Source: Tissierella pigra
GTDB taxonomy: Bacteria > Bacillota > Clostridia > Tissierellales > Tissierellaceae
Direction: 5' to 3'
DNA: 64,000 bases
NCBI RefSeq assembly: GCF_009695605.1
Contig: NZ_VUNQ01000011.1
Coordinates: 31,825-95,824, forward strand
The translations under genes and the position numbers were made by a program. Below are positions 43,047-52,251 of the stretch, in pieces (within the stretch, counting starts at the first letter, position 1; each line of letters begins with the position of its first letter). Under the pieces are notes generated by a model, which saw nothing but the letters and a program-made list of their open reading frames with translations, was not told where the DNA came from and ran no database searches.

Positions 43047-43490
43047 TCATTCTTTGTGATTTGCTTTGTTTAAATTATCTCTCATTTCCATTAATAGTCT
43101 TCTTAAAATCACTTTTTCTTCTGCTGTAAAATTTCCAAAACATTCTTCTCCAATTACATTAGTTGCCTTCAGTGCATCTTTACATATTCTTCTTCCTTCT
43201 TCAGTTATATATACTCTAGACACTCTTTGATCTTTATCATCTTGTTTTCGTATTACCAGACCTGATTTTTCCATTCTTTTTATCATTACTGTCAAAGTTG
43301 CAGGTGCTAACATTAGTTTATCACTTAGTTCTCTCTGACTCTGACCATCCTTTTTATTTAAAATAAATAATAAAGGTGGCTGTCCTGGATATATACCTAT
43401 TTCATCAAGTAGCATATGAGTACGAATGTGATGAAGTCTTAGAACTTCTAAAAATATATAATATAAAGAATCCTTATTTATTACATCCAT
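43047..43490 (-). CDS. MarR family transcriptional regulator
   Basis: 147 residues from ATG 43490 (GAGGAGG upstream); the frame extends to 43559 without a site and through the promoter. The winged helix (QRELSDKLMLAPATLTVMIKRMEKSGLVIRKQDDKDQRVSRVYIT) is typical MarR. It leads the operon with the two exporter genes, so it most likely represses them until a drug-like ligand binds. A candidate operator overlaps its own promoter. Confidence 0.93.
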   Translation of the reverse strand: MDVINKDSLYYIFLEVLRLHHIRTHMLLDEIGIYPGQPPLLFILNKKDGQSQRELSDKLMLAPATLTVMIKRMEKSGLVIRKQDDKDQRVSRVYITEEGRRICKDALKATNVIGEECFGNFTAEEKVILRRLLMEMRDNLNKANHKE

Positions 43491-43504
43491 TTTGTCCTCC
43501 TCTT

Positions 43505-43559
43505 TAGTTAGTCGGCTAAACATAATTAATATAATACTACTATCTCCCATAGTTGTCAA
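43505..43559 (-). promoter_or_regulatory. MarR-exporter operon promoter and operator
   Basis: On the minus strand TTGACA (43554-43559), a 17-bp spacer and TATTAT (43531-43536) form a near-consensus promoter. TTTAG...CTAAA symmetry at 43503-43520 covers the start-site region and is a candidate MarR operator. Confidence 0.75.
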
Positions 43560-43602
43560 TATTCAAATTTTATCTTTATAAAGCATACTCTAGTTATTAA
43601 TT

Positions 43603-43618
43603 AGTTAACTAACTAATA
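43603..43618. promoter_or_regulatory. TTAGTTAACTAA palindrome
   Basis: A 12-bp perfect palindrome with further TAACTA repeats lies ~45 bp upstream of the MarR promoter -35. Related TTAG/CTAA half-sites occur at 43503-43520, so it may be a second operator. Confidence 0.5.
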
Positions 43619-43681
43619 TTTCACCTTTAAGTCTCTCTTATGTCCTTTGAAATCAATGTTATAAATAATTAACATTTATAC

Positions 43682-43740
43682 TTGACTAATTATAACTAAT
43701 GTTATATATTTATAACACAGGGGTTATAAATATATAACAT
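43682..43740 (+). promoter_or_regulatory. Promoter with 18-bp perfect inverted-repeat operator
   Basis: TTGACT (43682-43687), 17-bp spacer and TATATT (43705-43710). The -10 lies in an inverted repeat whose 18-bp arms (43699-43716 and 43723-43740) match perfectly across a 6-nt spacer. It precedes the membrane protein/XRE pair and probably binds that XRE regulator. Confidence 0.75.
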
Positions 43741-43755
43741 GGGAGGTACGATTTT

Positions 43756-44190
43756 ATGAAAAAGAAAAAACTTTCTTTAGTAACACAATATTCATTACAA
43801 GCAGTAATAATATTTGGAATACTAGCTTTATATATTGCTAGTCGAGAAAACTTTGGATTTAAACAATATGAACCTATTATCTCAAAACTCTACTATCTGG
43901 GATTAATAGCTTATGCCGTTATTGGATTACTACGAAAAAATGAAAAGACTGATGAGTCAGCAGAAAGAATACTAGGCAAAGTAAATCACATATGTATCAA
44001 TATTACTACAATAGGACTATTTATTCTTATTATTCTTGTAGCATCACCTATGTTCAAGGAAATAGAAATCTCTAGGGATACTATTGGATTATTTACTCTA
44101 ATCTTACTGCTTATAATTACTGGAATAAAGCCAATTTTATTCCAGTACTATGATAGGAAGGGACCAGAAGATGACTACCTTAAAGACTAA
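43756..44190 (+). CDS. Four-helix membrane protein paired with XRE regulator
   Basis: 144 residues with four hydrophobic helices (YSLQAVIIFGILALYI, SKLYYLGLIAYAVIGLL, ITTIGLFILIILVASPMF, TIGLFTLILLLIITGIKPI) and a charged C-terminal tail. GGGAGG precedes the ATG. It overlaps the XRE gene by 20 bp; this small-membrane-protein plus XRE pairing is common in firmicutes, though the function is undefined. The operator upstream suggests autoregulation. Confidence 0.65.
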   Translation: MKKKKLSLVTQYSLQAVIIFGILALYIASRENFGFKQYEPIISKLYYLGLIAYAVIGLLRKNEKTDESAERILGKVNHICINITTIGLFILIILVASPMFKEIEISRDTIGLFTLILLLIITGIKPILFQYYDRKGPEDDYLKD

Positions 44191-44374
44191 TTTGAAAGAA
44201 CTCAGAGAGAATAAGAATATAAAACAAAGTGAACTGGCAGAGTTAGTCGGGGTTCGCCGTGAAACCATTGTTCATTTAGAAAATGGAAAGTATAATCCTT
44301 CTTTAAAGTTAGCTATGGATATTGCTAAGATATTTGGTGTTACTGTAGAGGAGTTATTTGAATTTATAGATTGA
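44171..44374 (+). CDS. XRE-family regulator
   Basis: 67 residues from ATG 44171; an in-frame ATG at 44150 lacks a suitable site. The sequence is a compact HTH_3 (LKELRENKNIKQSELAELVGVRRETIVHLENGKYNPSLKLAMDIAKIF) of the YozG/Cro-like type. It overlaps the membrane-protein gene and likely binds the 18-bp inverted repeat at 43699-43740. A terminator follows. Confidence 0.88.
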   Translation: MTTLKTNLKELRENKNIKQSELAELVGVRRETIVHLENGKYNPSLKLAMDIAKIFGVTVEELFEFID

Positions 44375-44396
44375 GCTTATGGTGATTTAAAGTATT

Positions 44397-44434
44397 TAAT
44401 CACTCTGCATGGCTATGCAGAGTGATTACTTTTT
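44397..44434 (+). terminator. Terminator between convergent genes
   Basis: TAATCACTCTGCAT (44397-44410) pairs perfectly with 44415-44428 across GGCT, followed by a T run. It resembles the terminator at 59693. Confidence 0.9.
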
Positions 44435-44441
44435 ATTCTTA

Positions 44442-46265
44442 CTATATGCTTACATTAGCAAATTGACTTTGATATAAATTATAATAGTGTCCTTTTAATT
44501 TCAGTAATTCTTCATGATTTCCTTTTTCTACTATTTCACCATGGTCTATTACCATAATTATATCTGCATCTCTTATGGTTGAAAGTCTATGGGCAATTAT
44601 AAATGTAGTTCTATTTTCCATTAATTTCACCATTGCCTCCTGAATCTTTAATTCTGTCCTTGTATCTACTGATGATGTGGCTTCATCTAATATCAATATA
44701 GAAGGGTTGGATAAAATTGCCCTTGATATAGCAAGTAATTGTCTTTGCCCTTGACTTAAATTAGTTCCTCCTTCATTTATAAATGTATCATAACCCTTAG
44801 GGAGATACTCTATAAATTCATTTGCCCTTGCTAAAATAGCTGCTTTTTCTATTTCCTCATCTGTTGCATCTAGCTTTCCATATCTTATATTTTCCTTAAT
44901 AGTACCTGAAAAAAGATATGTATCTTGCAGAACCATTCCAAATATCTTTCTTAAACTATCTTTTTTATAATCCTTAATGTTTACTCCATCTACTAATATT
45001 TCACCTTTATTTATATCATAGAATCCAGTTAAAAGATTTACTATAGTAGTTTTTCCTGCACCCGTAGGACCTACTAATGCTATATTTGTCCCTGGGATTA
45101 CTTTAAATGACATATCCTTTAAAACGGGTTCACCTTCTATATATTCAAATCTCACGTTTTTAAATTCTACTTCTCCTTGGATTTTATCCTTTTCAATGGA
45201 ATTAGGCAAATCCTTTCTCTCTTCTTCCTCATCTAGAATTTCAAATACCCTTTCTGCACCAGCTATTCCTGACTGTAAAGTGTTAAATGTATTGGCCAAT
45301 TCATTTAATGGTCTAGTAAATTGTTTAGAATATGAAATAAAACTAGCTATTGTTCCCACTGTAATCACTTCTTTTACAGCTAAGTATCCACCAAATATGG
45401 CTATTACCCCAAATCCAAAGTTGTTAATTACATTCATAATTGGCATTATATAACCAGACCAAATCTGAGCTTTGACACCTACATCTCTTAATACATTGTT
45501 TTGAGCCTTAAATTCTTCTATTACTTTGTCTTCATTATTAAAAGATTTCACCACATGAATTCCAGCTATGGTTTCTTCAATATGTCCATTTAGTTGTCCC
45601 AAAGTTTGCTGCTGGTCTTTAAAAAACACTTTTGTTTTATTTGCTATAAATCTAGTAAAAAAATATACCATAGGTATGGTTATTAAACTAGCTGCTGTCA
45701 TAATAGGACTTAAATAAATCATCATAGTTAAAGAGCCAAGTATATTTACAACAGATGACATCAGCTGTACTGTAGTCTGAGATATGGTAGTGCTTACATT
45801 GTCTATATCGTTTGTTAATCTACTCATAATCTCTCCATGGGTATGAATATCAAAAAACATGATTGGAAGGGATTGAAGTTTCTCAAATAACTTTTCACGA
45901 AGTCTATATACTATGTTTTGAGCAATTCCAGCTACAATATACTCTTGTAAAAATGTAAATAAATTATCCAATAGATATACAGATAATAATACTACTAAAA
46001 TAAGCCTTAGCTTTTGAAACTCTACTAAATCTTTTCCTGGAAATATACTATCTATAGACTTTCCAATTAAAAAAGGAACCAATATACCCAACAAACCTGA
46101 AGCTAATATTAATAGAAATGTTATAATAAGAAGTTTATTTTCTTCTTTAAAAAATCCCCACAATCTTTTTAAGGTATATTTTACATCTTTAGCCTTTTCT
46201 ACAGTTAATCTTGCATTCATAGGTCCTGCTATACCCGTTGTTCTTCTTCTCTGTCTAGGATCCAA
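44442..46265 (-). CDS. Heterodimeric ABC exporter, catalytic half (second pair)
   Basis: 607 residues from TTG 46265 (GGGGG upstream). Six-helix domain (~45-330), then an NBD with GPTGAGKTT, signature LSQGQRQLL and Walker B ILILDEATSSVD with the catalytic Glu. It is the partner of the 580-residue gene, whose end it overlaps by 11 bp. It is a paralogue of the 38942 gene, suggesting pair duplication. Likely multidrug export; no regulator is adjacent except the separate XRE unit. Confidence 0.92.
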   Translation of the reverse strand: MDPRQRRRTTGIAGPMNARLTVEKAKDVKYTLKRLWGFFKEENKLLIITFLLILASGLLGILVPFLIGKSIDSIFPGKDLVEFQKLRLILVVLLSVYLLDNLFTFLQEYIVAGIAQNIVYRLREKLFEKLQSLPIMFFDIHTHGEIMSRLTNDIDNVSTTISQTTVQLMSSVVNILGSLTMMIYLSPIMTAASLITIPMVYFFTRFIANKTKVFFKDQQQTLGQLNGHIEETIAGIHVVKSFNNEDKVIEEFKAQNNVLRDVGVKAQIWSGYIMPIMNVINNFGFGVIAIFGGYLAVKEVITVGTIASFISYSKQFTRPLNELANTFNTLQSGIAGAERVFEILDEEEERKDLPNSIEKDKIQGEVEFKNVRFEYIEGEPVLKDMSFKVIPGTNIALVGPTGAGKTTIVNLLTGFYDINKGEILVDGVNIKDYKKDSLRKIFGMVLQDTYLFSGTIKENIRYGKLDATDEEIEKAAILARANEFIEYLPKGYDTFINEGGTNLSQGQRQLLAISRAILSNPSILILDEATSSVDTRTELKIQEAMVKLMENRTTFIIAHRLSTIRDADIIMVIDHGEIVEKGNHEELLKLKGHYYNLYQSQFANVSI

Positions 46266-47997
46266 GGTTTTCCCCCTCCTTTCCTATTTGTGAATTATAT
46301 ATATCTTTATATACTTCTGATGTAGACATTAGGTCCTTGTGAGTACCTATGCCCACTATTTTTCCCCTATCCATAACTATTATTTTGTCTGCACTCATAA
46401 CAGATGTTATTCTTTGTGCAATTAATATGGTAGTAGTGTCTGTTAAATACTCTTTTAGTTTTTTTCTTATTCTTTTTTCTGTAATTAAATCTACTGCTGA
46501 AGTACTATCATCTAGAATTAGAACTTTAGGTTTTCTAATAAGTGCTCTTGCTATGGAAATTCTTTGTTTCTGCCCTCCTGATAAGTTTACTCCTCCTTGA
46601 CCTAAATAAGTATCATATCCATCACTGAAAGAAAGGATAAAATCATGAGCCTCTGCTATTTTACAAACTTCTTCTACTTCCTCAAAAGAAGCATCTTCTT
46701 TTCCCCATTTAATATTTTCTTCTATGGTACCTGTGAATAATAAAACTTTTTGAGGAACTATTCCTATTTCTTTCCTTAAATCCTTTAAATTCATATCCTT
46801 TATATCTACACCATCTATTTTTATCTTTCCTTTAACCGGATTATAAAATCTTGGGAGTAAATTGATTAAAGATGATTTACCTGAACCTGTAGACCCTATA
46901 ATAGCCAATGTTTCTGAAGGTTCTATGGAAAAGTTAATGTCTTCTAATATACAATTTTTTCCTGTGGAATATTTAAAATATACGTTTTCAAATTCTACCT
47001 TTCCTTTTATTTCTTTAGGCTTCTCTGTAATCTCTTTTTGGACTATGGTGTTTTCAGCACAAAATACTTCTCCTATTCTTTCTGAAGAAGCCTTTGCCTT
47101 AATAAATATATTAAGTATTCTAGTCATCATAATAAGTGCAAAAAGGACTTGAGTCATATAGTTGACAAAAGCCATGATTTTCCCTATTTCCATATTGCCA
47201 TTATTGACTCCTATTCCTCCTAGCCATAGGACTAATACAATGGATATATTGATTATCAAAGACACTATGGGATTAAATACAGCAGAAATTCTCATACCCT
47301 TTAAGGTAATATTTTTCAAATTATCATTTACATTTTTAAATCTATTTTTCTCATAATCAAATCTATTAAAGGCCTTTACTACTCTAATTCCTGCTAAATA
47401 CTCTCTCATAACTCCATTTACTTTGTCTAATGATTTTTGAACTTTAGTAAATATGGGGTAAGAAATTTTTAGGTTTAATGAAACTATTATGAAAATAATA
47501 GGTATTACACTAAGCAATATAAATGCCATCTTAGCGTTCAATATAAATGCCATAATTACTGAACCAATTCCAATAATTGGTGCCTTTACAAATATTCTCA
47601 TCATTCCATGGGAAAAGTTCTGCATTTGATTTACATCATTAGTAAGTCTAGTAATCAAAGAGGCATCTTGAAATTCATCTACATTATCAAAGGAAAAATC
47701 TTGGATTTTAATATATAAATCCTCACGTAAATCTGCACCGAAACTTTGACTTACCCTAGATGATAAAACATTTCTAATAACTGCACATATAGCTCCTAAA
47801 AAAGTCATTAAAAACATTAATCCACCTAAAGTAAATACATATTTCATATCACCCTTTTTTACACCATTATCAATTACTTTTGACATAATAGTAGGTTGAA
47901 TTAAATCTCCTGTTGTTTCAAGAATTAAAAAAATAATGGCAATTGAGAACTGCTTTTTATATCTTATGATATATTTTTTTAAATAACTTATATTCAT
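46255..47997 (-). CDS. Heterodimeric ABC exporter, degenerate-site half (second pair)
   Basis: 580 residues: six helices, NBD with GSTGSGKSS, canonical signature LSGGQKQRI, and Walker B LILDDSTSAVD in which Asp replaces the catalytic Glu. That marks it as the non-hydrolysing half of the heterodimer with the 607-residue protein. AAGGAG precedes the ATG. Unlike the 746-residue paralogue it has no large extracellular insert. Confidence 0.92.
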   Translation of the reverse strand: MNISYLKKYIIRYKKQFSIAIIFLILETTGDLIQPTIMSKVIDNGVKKGDMKYVFTLGGLMFLMTFLGAICAVIRNVLSSRVSQSFGADLREDLYIKIQDFSFDNVDEFQDASLITRLTNDVNQMQNFSHGMMRIFVKAPIIGIGSVIMAFILNAKMAFILLSVIPIIFIIVSLNLKISYPIFTKVQKSLDKVNGVMREYLAGIRVVKAFNRFDYEKNRFKNVNDNLKNITLKGMRISAVFNPIVSLIINISIVLVLWLGGIGVNNGNMEIGKIMAFVNYMTQVLFALIMMTRILNIFIKAKASSERIGEVFCAENTIVQKEITEKPKEIKGKVEFENVYFKYSTGKNCILEDINFSIEPSETLAIIGSTGSGKSSLINLLPRFYNPVKGKIKIDGVDIKDMNLKDLRKEIGIVPQKVLLFTGTIEENIKWGKEDASFEEVEEVCKIAEAHDFILSFSDGYDTYLGQGGVNLSGGQKQRISIARALIRKPKVLILDDSTSAVDLITEKRIRKKLKEYLTDTTTILIAQRITSVMSADKIIVMDRGKIVGIGTHKDLMSTSEVYKDIYNSQIGKEGENLGS

Positions 47998-48219
47998 ATT
48001 TTATCTCCTTATAAATAGTCCTTTATTATATTATATTCCTTAGACACACGAAACACAATTAAATTAGCCTACTAATTTTTTAAAAGTTTCTGGTGACAGA
48101 AAAAGATTAAATCCGATATAATTTAAGATTATAAAATAGGATAATATGTACTTTTTTATCGAAATATTATATAATGGACAAGTATAGAGAATTTAAAATA
48201 AGTACAAAGGATGATAAAT

Positions 48220-49047
48220 ATGAAGAAAAAATTAATAGGGGTTGTGACTATAGGTATTGCGGGTGTAGTTGCCTTTAACATCTTTACAACTTTTAAAAAT
48301 AAAAGTATAGGTTCTTTCTCAAAAAATTATCACTCATCTTTTGCAGAGAAAAAGGATGATTTGATAATTGCTAGTACAGATACAGATGGTTTTACTATAA
48401 ATAATGAAGAAGATAATAAAGTTGATCTTTTAGAAAATACTACTTATGAAGATGAAAATGGTAATCTTATAGTAAAAAATACAAATGATATTTTAGTGTT
48501 GGCTAATAAACAGAGGAATCTTCCGTCTGATTATAAACCTGAAGATTTAGTGATTCCAAATGTAAGATTTCCTTTTGAAGAAAATTTAGAAAAGAAATAT
48601 TTAAGAAGAGAAGCAGCTGAAGCATTAGAAGAATTATTTGATGCAGCGGATAATGAAGGTATATCACTATTTGCAATATCTGGATACCGTTCTTATAATA
48701 CGCAGAAAATGCTATTTGAAAATAAATCAAATAAAGTAGGGACAGAAAAGGCAAATCTTTTAGTGGCATATCCTGGACAAAGTGAACATCAAACTGGACT
48801 TGCTATAGATGTTTCTTCTCAAAATGTTGGATTTGCTTTAGAAGAAAGTTTTGGACAAGTTAAAGAAGGACAGTGGCTAGAGGAAAATGCACATAACTTT
48901 GGTTTTATAATTCGTTATCAAAAAGAGACTACAGATATAACTGGATATAGTTATGAACCTTGGCATATTCGTTATGTAGGTAAAGAAACAGCAAAAGAAA
49001 TCTTTGAAAAAAATATTACATTAGAAGAATACCTAAGAGCTATATAA
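48220..49047 (+). CDS. VanY-type D-alanyl-D-alanine carboxypeptidase
   Basis: 275 residues from ATG 48220; the ATG at 48211 abuts the AAAGG site. A membrane anchor (LIGVVTIGIAGVVAFNIF) is followed by a ~75-residue linker and a LAS/VanY peptidase domain (~125-275) with SGYRSY, SEHQTGLAIDVS and EPWHIRYVG, which provide the zinc ligands His and Asp and the catalytic Glu. It trims the terminal D-Ala of muropeptides outside the cell. Ends at its own terminator. Confidence 0.92.
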   Translation: MKKKLIGVVTIGIAGVVAFNIFTTFKNKSIGSFSKNYHSSFAEKKDDLIIASTDTDGFTINNEEDNKVDLLENTTYEDENGNLIVKNTNDILVLANKQRNLPSDYKPEDLVIPNVRFPFEENLEKKYLRREAAEALEELFDAADNEGISLFAISGYRSYNTQKMLFENKSNKVGTEKANLLVAYPGQSEHQTGLAIDVSSQNVGFALEESFGQVKEGQWLEENAHNFGFIIRYQKETTDITGYSYEPWHIRYVGKETAKEIFEKNITLEEYLRAI

Positions 49048-49066
49048 CTCCTAGGTATATTTTTTT
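49029..49066 (+). terminator. Terminator overlapping the VanY-type gene end
   Basis: ATACCTAAGAG (49029-49039) pairs with 49048-49058 (one A-C mismatch) and is followed by seven T. Confidence 0.88.
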
Positions 49067-49748
49067 ATGATAACATTATTTTTTCTAATTCTAATGGCTC
49101 TATATATTCTCCATCTTTATATGCTCTCATATTTCCACCAGATATTTCGTCAATTAAAGCTATATGATTATCTTCTCCTACTCTTCCGAATTCAAACTTA
49201 ATATCATATAGTTCCATTCCCTTTTTAGCCAATTCCTCTTTAACTACTTTACCTATCTTTTTAGTCAAATCTGTTAAAATCTTATATTCTTCTTTACTCA
49301 TTATTCCTAACATCTCTAAACCTTCATCTGTTATAAGAGGGTCATTTCTATCATCATCCTTTAATGTAACTTCTACATAAGCATCTAGGTTCTGTCCTTC
49401 TGTAGCATACATTCCATATCGTCTTAGGAAGCTACCTACTGCTCTATATCTACAGATTACTTCAACACCTTTTCCAAACATTTTAGCTGGAAGAACTGTC
49501 ATAGTAGCGTTCTCTATATCTGATTCTACATAGTGAGTTGGTATATTCATTTCATTTAATCTTTCAAAGAAAAACTTTGTAAGTCTAAGTCCAGCTTTTC
49601 CCATTCCTTCAATGGTTAGTCCAACAGTATTGGCACCAGGATCAAATACTCCATCTGTTCCAGTTACATCATCCTTAAATTTTAATAGATAATTACCATT
49701 CTGTAATTCATATACGTCTTTTGTTTTTCCCTCATAAACTAAATTCAT
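49065..49748 (-). CDS. purC: SAICAR synthetase
   Basis: 227 residues from ATG 49748 (AAAGGAG upstream); the frame to 49880 crosses a terminator region and is not used. VYEGKTKDVYE, KFKDDVTG, VICRYRAVGSFLRRYG and DEISGGNMRAY are PurC landmarks. It joins aspartate to CAIR using ATP in purine synthesis. It stands alone here, away from any other pur gene, and no purine riboswitch is seen upstream. Confidence 0.95.
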   Translation of the reverse strand: MNLVYEGKTKDVYELQNGNYLLKFKDDVTGTDGVFDPGANTVGLTIEGMGKAGLRLTKFFFERLNEMNIPTHYVESDIENATMTVLPAKMFGKGVEVICRYRAVGSFLRRYGMYATEGQNLDAYVEVTLKDDDRNDPLITDEGLEMLGIMSKEEYKILTDLTKKIGKVVKEELAKKGMELYDIKFEFGRVGEDNHIALIDEISGGNMRAYKDGEYIEPLELEKIMLS

Positions 49749-49880
49749 TTTATTGGCTCCTTTATAAAAAGATTTTCTAATAATACTATATATTTTTTTA
49801 AAAAAACTATCAAGGCATAGTTTAAAATTAATTTCAATATAATAACTTAAAAATTTTTCTTCTTTATCCTTATAATGCAA

Positions 49881-49906
49881 AAAAGAGATGGAAATCCATC
49901 TCTTTT
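49881..49906 (-). terminator. Terminator of cstA
   Basis: AAAAGAGATGG pairs with CCATCTCTTTT (49896-49906), loop AAAT, minus-strand T tail. Confidence 0.9.
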
Positions 49907-49931
49907 AGAAGTGTTCATTATTTATTTAATT

Positions 49932-51347
49932 CTATGCCTTTACAGATTTCTTATCCTTTATCTTTACAAGGAAAAATGCAATTGCTAAGACAGCTATAGC
50001 TGCTCCTACAGGATATGCAATTGTTGTAGATAGCTTAAATCCTTCTGGTGCTTGTAAAAGATAAGTTGCAGATACTGCAGTCATAAATGTTGCTGGTATA
50101 GTTGTTAGCCAATGACTCTTATTGTTTTTAACTAAGTAAGCTGATGCAGTCCATAAAACAATCATCGCTAATGTTTGATTTGACCAAGCAAAATATCTCC
50201 AAATAATATTAAAGTCAATTCTAGTCAGTCCAAATGCAATTACAAATAGTGGTAGAGCTAAGATTAATCTTTTCTTTATAGGTCCTTGCTCATAGTTCAT
50301 AGCATCTGCTATTGTAAGTCTTGCAGATCTAAACGCTGTATCACCTGAAGTAATAGGACAAGCTATAACTCCTAACATTGCTAATACTCCACCTACTGGT
50401 CCTAATAAAGAAGTTGAAATAGTATTTACTACTCCACCAGGTCCACCATTTGCTAATGCTTCTGATAATCCTGGGATACCGTTAAAGAACACCATTCCAG
50501 CAGCTGCCCAAATCATTGCTATTATACCTTCAGCTATCATAGAACCATAGAATATCTTTCTACCATAGCTTTCTTTCGTCATACATCTAGCCATCATTGG
50601 TGATTGAGTAGCATGGAATCCACTAATTGCACCACAAGCTATTGTAGTAAATAAAATTGCCCATATTGGTAATCCGCTTGGATGTAAGCTTTGTACTGTA
50701 AATGCTGGTAATTTATATCCTTTTACCAGGATCATCGTACCAATTCCGCCTGCCATTGTAAGTAAAGCTACACCAAATAATGGATAAATTTTACCAATTA
50801 TCTTATCAACAGGTAATATCGTAGCTAAGAAATAGTATACAAATACTATTGCTAACCATATGTCCGCATTACCTAGCCCAAACAATTTTATACTTCCCAT
50901 CAATGTAGCTGGTCCAGTCATAAATACTGTACCTACTAATACAAGTAATACAACAGAGAATACTCTCATTACCTTTCTTGCACCTTCTCCTAAGTAAATA
51001 CCTGTAATTTCTGATATACTTTGTCCGTCATGTCTTAAAGATAACATTCCTGAATAGTAATCATGTACTGCTCCTGCAAATACTGATCCTAGTGCAATCC
51101 ATACAAATGCCATTGGTCCAAATAAGGCTCCTTGAATTGCCCCATAAATTGGTCCTAATCCTGCTATATTAAGTAGTTGGATTAAGAAAATCTTTCCCCA
51201 GCTCATAGGTACAAAATCTATGCCATCCTCCAGTCTTGTAGCTGGAGTTTCCCTAGTGTCATCAATGCCAAAATGTTTATCTACTATTTTTCCATAGATA
51301 AAGTAACCTGCTATAAGTACTATAATTCCAAGAATAAATTGAAACAT
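49932..51347 (-). CDS. cstA: CstA-family peptide/pyruvate transporter
   Basis: 471 residues, the short CstA form, with about 13 helices. Landmarks: AGLGPIYGAIQGALFGP near 65-80, AGAVHDYYSGMLSLRHDGQSI and ISGFHATQSPMMARC. Family members take up pyruvate or peptides when carbon is scarce. AGGAGG precedes the ATG. The neighbouring LytS/LytR-type pair resembles the BtsSR and YpdAB systems, which sense extracellular pyruvate and control CstA-type transporters, so pyruvate uptake is the leading inference. Confidence 0.92.
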   Translation of the reverse strand: MFQFILGIIVLIAGYFIYGKIVDKHFGIDDTRETPATRLEDGIDFVPMSWGKIFLIQLLNIAGLGPIYGAIQGALFGPMAFVWIALGSVFAGAVHDYYSGMLSLRHDGQSISEITGIYLGEGARKVMRVFSVVLLVLVGTVFMTGPATLMGSIKLFGLGNADIWLAIVFVYYFLATILPVDKIIGKIYPLFGVALLTMAGGIGTMILVKGYKLPAFTVQSLHPSGLPIWAILFTTIACGAISGFHATQSPMMARCMTKESYGRKIFYGSMIAEGIIAMIWAAAGMVFFNGIPGLSEALANGGPGGVVNTISTSLLGPVGGVLAMLGVIACPITSGDTAFRSARLTIADAMNYEQGPIKKRLILALPLFVIAFGLTRIDFNIIWRYFAWSNQTLAMIVLWTASAYLVKNNKSHWLTTIPATFMTAVSATYLLQAPEGFKLSTTIAYPVGAAIAVLAIAFFLVKIKDKKSVKA

Positions 51348-51473
51348 TTTAAAACCTCCTTATATAATATTCTTTCATTATAATAATATAATAAGAGAAT
51401 ATAATATATGTGGTTTTTTTGACAAAATGTATTAATTTATATCTAAGATGCAATATAACAGTCTAAAATACAT

Positions 51474-52241
51474 TTATTCAATATTCATAATTTCCTTAAA
51501 ATCCTTTACATAAGATCTACTTACTGGTATTATAGCATCACTATTTTTTAAATGTATATTGTAAGTGTAGTTAAACCAAGGATCTATAAATTCTATATAG
51601 TTTAAATTTACTATATAGGATTTATGTGACCTAAAAAATACATTATTATCTAATTTATCCATCAACTCATTTAAAGTATGATTTGTATCAAAATTCCCTT
51701 TGCTAGTAAAGATTATTGTACTTTTATTTTCTATGGTTATATATATAATATCTTCTATATCCACTGGAATAAGTCTATTATTTTGATGAAAAGAAATTCT
51801 CATTTTTTTATCTGCCGTCTCTGGCTTTATGGAACAGATTAAAGCCTTTAACTTATCATAGTCTAAACTTTCATTATGTTTATCTTCCTTAACCATGCTT
51901 TCTAGACGCTGTTTCAGCCTATCTTCAGATATTGGCTTTAATAAATAATCTATGGCATTTACCTCAAAGGCCTGTACAGCAAATTTATCATAGGCAGTTA
52001 CAAATATTATTTCAGGAGTATATTCTTTATTAAGTAACTTTCGGGCTACTTCTATACCATTCATTTCTGGCATTTGAATATCTAAAAATACAATATCTGG
52101 TTTAAGCCTGTCAATTAGTTGTAACGCTTCCTTTCCATGAGAGGCTTGACCTATGACTTCTATACCTTCTATCTCCTTTAAAATATATATTAATTCTTCT
52201 CTTGCTGGTTTTTCATCATCTACTACTAAACACGTCTTCAT
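51474..52241 (-). CDS. LytR/AlgR-type response regulator (BtsR-like)
   Basis: 255 residues. Receiver domain with CLVVDDEKPAREELIYIL, phosphoacceptor Asp in DIVFLDIQMPEMNG and LLKPI switch; LytTR DNA-binding domain at ~150-255 (IIYITIENKSTIIFTS, FFRSHKSYIVNLNYIEFIDPW). It lies 10 bp after the kinase gene on the same strand and 126 bp upstream of cstA, which it likely activates through direct repeats in that gap. Confidence 0.93.
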   Translation of the reverse strand: MKTCLVVDDEKPAREELIYILKEIEGIEVIGQASHGKEALQLIDRLKPDIVFLDIQMPEMNGIEVARKLLNKEYTPEIIFVTAYDKFAVQAFEVNAIDYLLKPISEDRLKQRLESMVKEDKHNESLDYDKLKALICSIKPETADKKMRISFHQNNRLIPVDIEDIIYITIENKSTIIFTSKGNFDTNHTLNELMDKLDNNVFFRSHKSYIVNLNYIEFIDPWFNYTYNIHLKNSDAIIPVSRSYVKDFKEIMNIE

Positions 52242-52251
52242 CTAATCCCTC

